From: Brachionus manjavacas
Taxonomy: Eukaryota; Rotifera; Eurotatoria; Ploima; Brachionidae
NCBI GenBank assembly: GCA_019054805.1
Contig: JAHQIY010000011.1
Location: 1,617,001 to 1,681,000, forward strand
DNA: 64,000 nucleotides
Reading direction: 5' to 3'
Shown: in pieces, positions 22,580 through 32,300 of the stretch
Layout: every line of letters begins with the position of its first letter
Numbering within the stretch: position 1 is the stretch's first letter
Program-made: the position numbers and the translations under genes
The notes under the pieces: model-generated
Told to the model about the DNA's origin: nothing
The model's input: the letters and a program-made list of their open reading frames with translations, nothing else
The model's database searches: none

Positions 22580-23009
22580 GTTTTTTTCAAATTAAAAATA
22601 AATTTTAAAATAAAGCCTATTTATTCACTAAATTTTTGATTAAACAAGAGAATCTATGGTAACATTCTCAGGGTTTATTTTTTTTTTTTAAACGGCATTT
22701 ATTTTTGTACATGATTTCGTGTTTTAAATAATTTATTATATAATAAATAGCTGAAATTTGTTTTAATTCTTTAGTTTATATTTAGAGTCACAAAAATGTT
22801 TTTGTTAATAAAAACAGTTTGAAAACATTTTAATTTTTTCTTTAGTTGTTCCCATTTTTAGTAAATTTAGAATCCATTTAATATTTATTACAAATGTTTA
22901 GATAAATTAAATTTTTTGATTATATGTGATCATGATTTTCTGAAAAATAGAACAATTTTAATAAAGAAACCATTTAAGTGCTTTTATTTGCCTAAGTAAA
23001 ATTTTTGTT
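22580..23009. other. AT-rich spacer
   Basis: No gene or repeat recognised. Confidence 0.4.
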
Positions 23010-23186
23010 CAATTTTCAAATTACTCTTTTTGCTCAAAAGTTTAAAATGCGCAATTTAATTGCATTGCATATTTTCGATTATTTTAAATTTAAATATTTT
23101 TAAAAGTTAAAAAATTGTGTTAATTGTAATGCAATTAAATTGCCCATTTGAAACTTTTGAGCAAAAAGAGTAATTCGAAAATTGAA
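23010..23186. repeat. Inverted repeat with arms of about 60 bp
   Basis: The left arm (CAATTTTCAAATTACTCTTT, then TTGCTCAAAAGTTT and GCAATTTAATTGCATT) is mirrored by the right arm (AATGCAATTAAATTGC, AAACTTTTGAGCAA, AATTGAAAATTG). The spacer is about 60 bp. It looks like a small foldback element and overlaps the 3' end of the hypothetical frame at 23135-23491. Confidence 0.65.
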
Positions 23187-23523
23187 AATTGTTGCTGTTG
23201 ACTAGAAATAACCAAAACTTGATTTTCAGCATGCTCTATAATGGGCATTTCAACAAAAGTGAGTTGCATTTCGGACTGATTGCTTTGGATTCCTTCTATT
23301 TTATCTATAAAAATGTATATGTCTACGTTCTCGCACTCATTTATTTTGATTCTTGTTTGTGTCTCAATCGGTTGTTTTTCTAGAGCTTTTTTGTTTTTAG
23401 CTGGTTGTCCTTTTTTTTCGATTCTTGCCAAGCAGAACATCTTTTGCGTTTTAACGCCATTCGATTTCACTATCACGACAAGCGATAGCAATAAAATCTC
23501 CTCAGTATCGCCGATTGTGTCCT
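23135..23523 (-). CDS. Hypothetical open frame, no ATG at its open end
   Basis: A frame of more than 118 residues, open from about 23523, reads KENKDTIGDTEEILLLSLVV then IVKSNGVKTQKMFCLARIEK and further charged sequence. Codon variety is higher than in noise frames nearby. The upstream border is a stop, so a start at Met (FCLARI) or an upstream exon would be needed. Its last 17 codons lie in the inverted repeat. I do not recognise the family; it may be a fragment of a repeat-encoded protein. Confidence 0.25.
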
Positions 23524-23569
23524 TGTTTTCTTTTCACCGTGGAACGAATGGTTGATTCTTGGTGCATTT

Positions 23570-24164
23570 TTTATATTTATTAATTCATAAATTTAATAAA
23601 AATGAAAAAAGGCAAAAAATCAGGGTGTATTGTCGAAGAGCCAAAAAAGTTGTTTTTTTGAGTTTTAATGGCAAAATCAAATTAATTAATTTATAAAAAC
23701 TAGAATTTCTAGAAGATATTTTTTTACTCTATTCAAAAATATAATCTATTTTTGGGTGTATCTGCAAAGTTATGAGGGTGTTTTTGGGTGTTTTGGGTTG
23801 TTTTTTTTTCATTCGAAATTTAAAGGTGATGATAAAATTTTTTTTTAGATGAAAATGGGTGTATAGTTAAATTCAGATAATTAGCAATAAATGTATCTGA
23901 AAAAAATTTCACTTTTCTAAAAATTTTGGTGATTTACACCCGGTGTTGTTCCTTCGAAATCTTGATGTGTGTATGTTTTAGACATTACCCTGTAAAAACT
24001 TTTTTTTTACTTTCTAAAATAAATTATTTATGAAAAAAAAATTAAAATTAAGTTAATAAAATGAATCAAATAGAATAAAATAAACTAAAATAATATGTAA
24101 AGAAAGTTAAAAAGACATATTGAAATAGTTTGTTACTCGTTACACATGTTTACATAGTTGAGGC
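23570..24164. other. AT-rich spacer rich in GGGTGT motifs
   Basis: GGGTGTAT/GGGTGTT motifs recur between about 23625 and 23865. No gene seen. Confidence 0.35.
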
Positions 24165-25060
24165 TTCAGGAAAATAAGAGAAAATAGTAAGGTAGCAATT
24201 ATACAATGGAGTTGGGTATTCAATTTATCTTGATTCGAAACCTTCTTTGTATTTCTCCACCAGTCTAACAACCAATGGAATAGAATGTCTCAGTCCTGTC
24301 CCAATATATCTCTCACTCAACTCAAAAAGAAGATTCGAGACTGTTAATAATTTACGGTTATTAAAAGCCTCATGATGCACGATGTTGGAGGGAGTACCAT
24401 ATTTTAACTTAAGGATAGATCTGACTGTATTCTGAATTGCCTGTAGTTTTTTGATATTATTTTCTGAAAATGAATTCAAGGAAGGAAAAGAATATTCTAA
24501 AATTGATCAGACCAAAGATTAAAAAAGATTTCCTTGCGTATTTTGATTAAGATCCCATTTAATGTTTAATAATATTTAGCCAAAAATATTATTAATATTA
24601 ATATTAATATCTTAATAATAATAATATTTAGCCTGTTATTACAGCGTTTTTTAATTTTGCCTACCAATATGTTAAAGTTTAACTTAGAATAAAATTTAAT
24701 ACCAAGAAACTTGATTTCTTTTTGGCTCACTATTCTGTTTCCATAGATTTTTAAGTTTAGATTATCACCCTCTTTTTTGTACCTAGAAAAGACTACTGAA
24801 CACGACTTTTCAACTGATATCTTCATTTTCCATTTAATAAGCCATTGTTCTAGTTCGTTGGTGTATTTATTAATCTTATTTTCTAGGTTCCCCTCTTTGT
24901 TATAAATAAAGAATGTAACTAGATCATCTGCGAAAAGCAGAGAGTATTCATTGTTTGTTTTGTTTCTTTTGGGGATGTCATTAATATATACTAAATAAAA
25001 GAGGACTAGTTATTGAGCCTTGATGAAAACCTGCAGTTATTTGATATTCTTCGCTCAGGT
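24165..25060 (-). mobile_element. LINE RT fragment forming the 3' half of a chimera
   Basis: The minus strand runs EYQITAGFHQGSITSPLLFS and IYINDIPKRNK, then LLFADDLVTFFI (catalytic ADD), IKWKMKISVEKSCSVVFS, IKFLGIKFYS, and later LQAIQNTVRSILKLKYG and ELSERYIGTGLRHS. It is the same family as 15521-16260. Stops and shifts are present. The 5' end, upstream of the GVPQGS-equivalent motif, joins without a gap to a copy of the bHLH gene at 25060. Confidence 0.8.
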
Positions 25061-25541
25061 GTCCAAGTCTGAGCTGAATTCAGACATTAAGAATTCCAAT
25101 GGTAAATGCTCCTTGAGTACATTCAATGCCTCGTTCAGGTTCTGCATGCGGTTTCTCTCGCGATTATTAGCGCGAACTCGGCGCTGTCTCTTCACAATAA
25201 ATGGCATTATGTTACTTTTGGTAAACTCGTCATCTGAATTTATCATGCTAGTGAGTCTCTTTTCTAACAATTCATTGTTGTACCTTTCGGAGGCGCACGG
25301 TCTTCCGCGCCGTTTCAGTTTCTGGTCTACTGGAACTAAGGAATACATTTCAAATAGACTAAAGAAATTTTTTTTATTAAACATTTATTTTTTATTTATA
25401 AAAAAATAAAATAAGATAATTAGTTAGCAAATGTTGAATAGAGGAAAAAAAGTGTGAAGACTGAGTTTAAAAGGAAATAAGCCACTCGAGTGGCTGCGAA
25501 AGTTGTTCAAAAATTTATGGTCAACAAAGTCAACTGATAAG
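25060..25541 (-). pseudogene. Truncated retrocopy of the bHLH gene (5' UTR plus first ~108 codons)
   Basis: A near-identical inverted copy of 28526-29005, with only a handful of differences in 482 bp (for example GGAACTA against GGTACTA, and AAGATAA context changes). It carries the whole leader from TCAGTTGACTTTG, the ATG and the frame to SSDLD, cutting off inside the HLH loop. It then switches into LINE sequence in the same transcriptional sense. It cannot make a full bHLH because helix 2 is absent. Confidence 0.85.
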
Positions 25542-25544
25542 AAC

Positions 25545-28525
25545 AAAAAATTGAAAATTAATTAAATTGATTAAATTGATCAGTTTTAATGATAAAAATA
25601 TAATGCTATTTAATTGATTTATTTATTTTATGTTTTAATATTTAAATTTTAAATTTTAAATTTATCTTTTTTATTCAATAAAATTAATTAAATTTTTATT
25701 ATTAATTAGTTTTAATCTACTTGAAAAATTTTTACTTTTTTCTCATCCTAGTGTGGAAGTTCTTCATTCAAACTCTATCCAAAACAAAACTCATGAAAAA
25801 AAAACGCGGAAGACTAAAAAAATTCAAAAAGGTTGAAAATTAGACAGAAAAATATGAAAAAAAAGCATAAGGAACATATTTTTAAATAAAAATAAATTTA
25901 TTCCAGAATTTAAACATTAAATTCAGAGCATGTTAAAAGTTAAAATTTTATTCTAGATTCGTTGTTATCATAAATATAAGAAAATTTTTTATTTATGGTT
26001 TACAAATAAAAACTTGACGTGACTTTAAAATATTAATCTGAATACTTAAAAGTCTGAAAAAAACTGTGTTTTAGATGAGGTCTATTTTTTTATCACCCCA
26101 CTTCCTCATCAATTAAAAAAAAAAACATAAGATTATTCTTGAGCTTAAATATCTCATGCTCTAATGGACATGACTTAATTAATATTTACATATTATAAAA
26201 ATGCTTAGTCCTACTACAAAATAATATATTATTTTAAGTTGTTATTTTATCAATGGACCAATATTTGCGAAAAAAAATGTATTTTATATTTTTATATCTT
26301 GTGCGCGATTTACCCCCTTAACCCAATTTCTGAAGAATTAGAAATCGAACAAAACTCTGAAAAAAAAACGTTGAGACAAATTTTTATTTATTTTCGAATT
26401 TAAAGCTGAATAAAATTGAATAAAATGGACAAGAAACTCAGTTTTTAAAAATTTTAATTATTTTTATTATTTAATTTTTTTTTGGATGTGCATGAATAAG
26501 TAAATGAATCAGTTTTGGACTTTTAATTTTTATCAATTAACTGGAAATTTTAGTGAAAAAGTTTGAAATAAAAGTTATTTTTATTCTTTAATATCAGCAT
26601 GAGTTAAACCCAATCGAAGGTCTATGGGGAAATCGAAAATTTTAAACAATGAAAAACTCAATTTTAGAATTGTAAAAAAGCTTAAAATTATGATTAATAT
26701 ATGGGAAACCAGAGTTGTTTATAAGTTACAAGTCATAAGTCAAGTCAATGACTTTATTTTTTTTTTTGATTCATTGAACTTTATTTTAGTGGCTTTGACT
26801 TAAATTTTTGTGACGATGTTTTTTAACAAAATTATGGAACAGTTTTAAAAACATATTTTTCTCGCAATTCTCGAAATTTTTCTTGAAGATTTTTTGAATT
26901 TTTTTAAGTCAATAAAAATTAAAAGTTCAATGCAATCGTACAATGAAGACATTAGCACTGTTTTTTTTTTCGGGTATCAGATTTTTGTTAAGATTGGGTT
27001 TATAATTACCTAGACCCGTAGTATTTTACAAAATTTTTTTAGGCTACCAATTCAAACCTTTTGCCTATTTGATCTGTCCAAACCTGATACTCAAAAAAAT
27101 TCTGGGCTTTATCTCTGGTAATCAATTTTTTCTTCAAATATTAGAAGATTTTCATCTTTAATTTCATTAATGATTTTTAATTATTTATTTAAAACAAATG
27201 ACGCAACAATCTAACCTGCTTGTCCTTCTTTCAGTATACAAATTTAGAGTTGTTTATATGATATTTATTCGTTGAAAAAATACAAAACCGTAACCAACCG
27301 ATTTAAATCAGAGGTTTATTTTTATTTAAAAATTACGATTTCATTAAATTTTCTTCATTTTTGTATAATAAAATAGCAAATGCTCAATTTAAAAAAAATT
27401 AATTAAATCAGATTTTTTTATTTTCTTATTTTTTATTATTTATTTTTAATTTACGTCAATTCTGGCGATGATAAAATTAAAAAAAAATAAAGTAATCTAA
27501 TCAATTTAAATTTAGTATAGATGAAAGTCTTTGCTAATTTTTTTCTGAGAGACAGTTGAAAAAAATTGAATAATAAAATAGCCAATGCTCAATTAAAAAA
27601 GACTTATTAAATCAAAATTTTTTATTCATCAAAATATTTTTTATTTAAAAAAAATATATATAAAATTATATTAAAAAAATTTTTTTAATTTAAATCAAAA
27701 TATTTCTATTTAAAACAATAGAGTCTTTTTTTTTTAATTTGATTTCAATTGCTAAGATAATAACAAAATTCTTCAAAATATAAACTTAAAATTCTTCCCA
27801 GATAGATTGGAAATGTTCAGCCAAGTGCAAAAAGGAATAAAAAAGATAAAAAACTTCCTTTTCATGCTGATGAATTTGAATTTTTGGCAATAATTTTACA
27901 GAACTTAATTCTATTTCAAAAATTAACTTTGAAAAAAAATGATATTTAAAAATTTGTCACCAACAAAAAGAAAATTAATTGACCAATTGCTTTATTTTAT
28001 AAACAAACATTATAAAATAATATTTATATCTAATGATACCCAATTAAAATTCTAATGTATCAATTGTCAAGTAAACTACACATTTAGCTAGAAATTCCCT
28101 TTACAATTTTTAATTGCAATGACAAATATTTTTATGGCACCAAACAGCAGCCAATACATGTCAATAGATAATTAATTATCTATTCATAAACTTCTTGTAT
28201 TTTTTGAGCAGTTTATAAAACATTTGGTCTCAGAGACAAACTGCTCAGGGCTACTTGACCATAAAAGTCTCATTAAACCTGATTGAGCACTAAAAATAAA
28301 TTTATTACTCTAATTGCATAACTTTAATGTCAATCGACCAAGTAAATTTTGCTTTTTCTTCTATTGAAATAATTAAAATTTCAAGTAGTTCGATTGTTTT
28401 AATTGAATCGGTAACAAATTGAGCAAGAGTAAAAAATCGGAATTTTACGGTAACTTAAGAGACTAGTGACCACATGAGGTCTCATTATTTAACATTGATG
28501 AGCATAGTGCTTTTTTTGTGCACCG
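25545..28525. other. AT-rich spacer between the bHLH copy and the bHLH gene
   Basis: Contents: a KKKRGRLKKFKK-stop tail at about 25795-25842 (+), a mariner-like scrap at 26600-26650, and otherwise AT-rich DNA. The last few hundred bases before 28526 presumably include the bHLH promoter; they contain TATTTAA at 28486-28492, about 40 bp before the putative initiator, a weak TATA candidate. Confidence 0.4.
26560..26660 (+). pseudogene. Tc1/mariner-type transposase scrap
   Basis: The plus strand reads HELNPIEGLWGNRKF then stop, the third-catalytic-residue motif (LNPIE-x-LW) of Tc1/mariner DDE transposases. Upstream is too decayed to align. Confidence 0.5.
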
Positions 28526-28680
28526 ATCAGTTGACTTTGTTGACCATAAATTTTTGAACAACTTTCGCAGCCACTCGAGTGGCTTATTTCCTTTTAAACT
28601 CAGTCTTCACACTTTTTTTCCTCTATTCAACATTTGCTAACTAATTATCTTGTTTTATTTTTTTATAAATAAAAAAATAA
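28526..28680 (+). promoter_or_regulatory. Putative transcription start and 5' leader of the bHLH gene
   Basis: TCAGTT at 28527-28532 matches the animal initiator consensus TCAKTY. The duplicated segment at 25541 begins within three bases of it, as expected if that copy came from an mRNA starting here. The leader of about 150 nt contains GCCACTCGAGTGGC, a perfect 14-bp palindrome around 28570. Confidence 0.45.
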
Positions 28681-29397
28681 ATGTTTAATAAAAAAAATTT
28701 CTTTAGTCTATTTGAAATGTATTCCTTAGTACCAGTAGACCAGAAACTGAAACGGCGCGGAAGACCGTGCGCCTCCGAAAGGTACAACAATGAATTGTTA
28801 GAAAAGAGACTCACTAGCATGATAAATTCAGATGACGAGTTTACCAAAAGTAACATAATGCCATTTATTGTGAAGAGACAGCGCCGAGTTCGCGCTAATA
28901 ATCGCGAGAGAAACCGCATGCAGAACCTGAACGAGGCATTGAATGTACTCAAGGAGCATTTACCATTGGAATTCTTAATGTCTGAATTCAGCTCAGACTT
29001 GGACAACTCGGTCTCCAGTGATTCCAAGAGACAAAAAAAGAAACCTGGAGAGGAGAAACTGACCAAAATTGACACTCTACGACTTGCAACAAGATACATT
29101 GGTTTGTTAACTGAGCTACTAAATCAAGATGATCATAGTATTCGTTCTTCCAGTCACTCATCTGAATCAAATTCCAACTCTCCGGTAATAAATCCATGGT
29201 CGATGATGAGTCAACCGAATGACATGCATCTTTATCCCAGACAAGATAGAAATTATCAAAATTTTTCATTAAATTCAAATGGCTCCTATTTAAATTCGGT
29301 TTATTCCAATAATCATACTCAAAATGGCTTTTATCCTCAAGAAAATAATTCATTAAATAATGTAGATAATACACTTACTAATTTTAAATATTTTTAA
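28681..29397 (+). CDS. Neurogenin/NeuroD-like bHLH transcription factor
   Basis: A single-exon frame of 238 residues. The bHLH domain spans about 65-147. The basic region KRQRRVRANNRERNRMQNLN has the E-x-x-R DNA-contact pattern of group A factors that bind E-boxes, helix 1 is EALNVLKEHLP, and helix 2 is KLTKIDTLRLATRYIGLLTELL. KLTKI-x-TLR-x-A-x-x-YI is typical of the neurogenin/NeuroD/atonal superfamily. The loop (about 95-126) is unusually long at roughly 30 residues and Ser/Lys-rich. An RRGRP AT-hook-like motif lies at 25-29. The C-terminus is Ser/Asn-rich, as in activation regions. Family members dimerise with E proteins and drive neural fate; the exact subfamily is uncertain. Confidence 0.88.
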   Translation: MFNKKNFFSLFEMYSLVPVDQKLKRRGRPCASERYNNELLEKRLTSMINSDDEFTKSNIMPFIVKRQRRVRANNRERNRMQNLNEALNVLKEHLPLEFLMSEFSSDLDNSVSSDSKRQKKKPGEEKLTKIDTLRLATRYIGLLTELLNQDDHSIRSSSHSSESNSNSPVINPWSMMSQPNDMHLYPRQDRNYQNFSLNSNGSYLNSVYSNNHTQNGFYPQENNSLNNVDNTLTNFKYF

Positions 29398-29399
29398 AA

Positions 29400-32300
29400 G
29401 TTTTTTTTTTTTTAATTCCATTTAGCAATCTTTTTTAATAAAATAAATTTTAAAATTTGAAATTTTTCTAAAGATTATTCAAACAATGTTAACAAATAAT
29501 GCTGAAATGAATTAATTTTGATTTTAAAATGATTTTAAATTTTTTTAAACTGGTTCAAACACAATCAATATAATATGATTATTTTTTATTTTTTTTAATT
29601 AGTTTTTTCTTTTAACTTAGAAAAATGACTTTTTTAAAATAAAGTCCTCTAAAATCTGACAAAAGAATATTTGTTTTTGGGAAGTAATGATTTCATAAAA
29701 ATCTCATAAGTTTTATGAATAAAATAAACTCGGTTGAATCCAAAAGTTCGAGTCAAACTTTCCAAAAAAAAACTGATTAGATCACTTAGAGAATTTTATT
29801 TTCAAAAATCAAAAATTTTTTACATTATCGGGTCAAATATAAAGAAAAAATATACGGCACGATTTTTTTACTTTTCTGCATTTATTTCAATAAATCTTAG
29901 AGGAATAAAAACCCAAAAATTAATCGGTTTTATTAAAAAAAAAAGAATGATATTCAAAATATTTCTTTTAATTAAATTTAATAATTTGAAAGTTTTTCAG
30001 ATTTTTTTTAAATTGGATCATTTTTGATGCACTTGAATTATTTCTTTGAGCACAGTTCAACTCCCACTCAGACCACATTTTTCTAAAAAGTTTAGGCAAA
30101 AAACATAAAACAGACAAAAAAAACTTTCAGTATACAATATAGTTAAATGGAAAATATTACAAAATTAATATCAGAAATGATCAAAATAACATAAAATAAA
30201 GATGAAATCAACCAAAATTAAAGCCTTTTTTAAATCTACTAAGATCTTTAAAACTAAAAACAAAATTAGACCTTGATTTTTGTTGCCAAAATTTTAACAA
30301 AAAATAGAAAAGTGCATCAAAGAAAATTCAATTAAAAAAAAATCTGAAAAACTATCAAATCATTAAATGACAGTAACTATATTTTTAATTTTGAAGGGTT
30401 CAGAAAAATAAGATTTAATTTTTTTTAACCGTAAAATCTTGCGAACCATCCCATAATCTTCTCAATATATATATGGTGGGATACTAAATTAATGGAAAGT
30501 TTCTTACCACTGATTTTAGAAGAAAAATACAAATCAAACCGGGGCCAAAATTTGAAAATTTTAATACAAATGGAGCTATATAGAAAAAATAATTGAATTT
30601 GACTGGACTTCTAAAAATTTTGTTCGATTTTTTGTTCCAAAAATGCTACTTAAGATTAATATTATTTTATTTTTCTATTTAAGTTTTGGAAAAATTATAA
30701 TAAACTTAAAGTAATTTTTTCAATTCTTAATTAAAACAAATACAGTAAAGAACCTAGTAATTAAAGATAAGTGTAAGCTTACATTTCTTTTAAAAGAACT
30801 CCTCACTGGGAACTAAAGAGGCTGTTCAGATGCATTCAAACTTTATATATATTAAAAATTTGAAATTTTAAAAAAGAAGGCTATTAGAAACCAACATCGA
30901 ACCATCGATTCAAGTTCAGCACTACATCGAATCAAATATTGACCATTGACTGCAATAACCGATCAACAGAAAATCAAAATGGTCAAGCCGAGAGACGAAA
31001 ACGCGGAAAACCTAGAAAAAACTAACATTTTTTTTTCTATTTTCTCAAATATTTTTTCTACATTTAAAAAATTTTTTTCTATAAAAAAAATATTTTTTTA
31101 ACTTTCTTTTTCTACTTAACGAAAATAAAAATTCTTTAATAAAGAATATTTTTTCTACTAAGATAGCCATTAGAAGAAGATATTCATTTAAATCTAAAAA
31201 TAAAACTCTAAAGAAATTCTGCAAAAAAATAACTTAAATTTTCGATTTTAAAATAATAAATTGAATTTGTTTTTTCAAACAAGATTAAAAAATAAAATTT
31301 TGATTTTTTCCGATAAATTGCAATCAATCTAAAGTGTAATTATTCAAAATTTTTAAAATAAAAAAAAACAATTATTTTTTCCTATTATAGAAATTAATTT
31401 TGGAAAAAAAACTAGAAATATTCATTGATTTTCGCTTGAGGATACAAAAAAATTTAATAAGAAAGAAATTTTTAAGAAAATTAAATTATAATACGTGTAA
31501 AATCTTAATTAAATTAAATATATCAAAAATTAAGCAGACAAAATTAGAAATATCTTTCTTTTGAACTAAAAAATAGACGACCAATATCTATTTTCTCATA
31601 AAATCTTATGAATATTATTTGCTTAGATATTTTTTGAAATAAATTGTTAAGTTGTTCAAAATTACCAATTTTTTATCTTGCCAAATGATTAAATAAGAAA
31701 TTATAAATCCTTTATAATTTATTTACATGATCAAAGACATAAACACATTGGGAACCCAAAACAGTATCAAAAGACTATTTTATAATAAAAATTTAATTTA
31801 ATTTATTATATTCTGATTTTAATCGATTTAAAATTGAAATAGTTTATAAAATAAAAATTCTCTAAAAAATCATACAAAATGAAAAAAAATTCAGAAAATT
31901 TAAAATTTATTAAAATTGCTTTTTATTTACGGAGATATTAGGTTCTAAAATTATTTTCAAAAATATCAATTAAACAAGTTTAACAATTTTAAAAGATTAA
32001 CAATGAAGCATTGGATTCAAATTAAAAGGTAATTTTATTTAAAAATTAAAACTAAATTTTTATTTTTCATTTCATATGAAGCTATTAAGAAAATAAATTT
32101 TATTTGAAATAAGTTTATTGTAATTTGTTTACTTTTGTTGTCAATAAGTTAAAAAGTTAATTAATTATTTAATGTTTCAAGTTTTATTTATTTTAATTAT
32201 GTTTGATTTATTCTTATTTGATTTAGGGACTAATTGAAACCAGGATTTAGAAAAATTAAGTTCGAAATTAATAATTGATTTTACAGAGAATTTAATTTAT

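Noticed and set aside
24585-24632. TAATAT/AATAAT run as a possible functional element
   Set aside because: Simple microsatellite expansion inside the decayed LINE.
28641-29099. Long minus-strand frame opposite the bHLH gene, repeated opposite its retrocopy
   Set aside because: It is the antisense shadow of the bHLH coding sequence; both copies show it only because they are duplicates.
29734-30027. 97-codon plus-strand frame
   Set aside because: Lys/Phe/Ile-dominated and AT-driven, with no motif, splice context or conservation clue.
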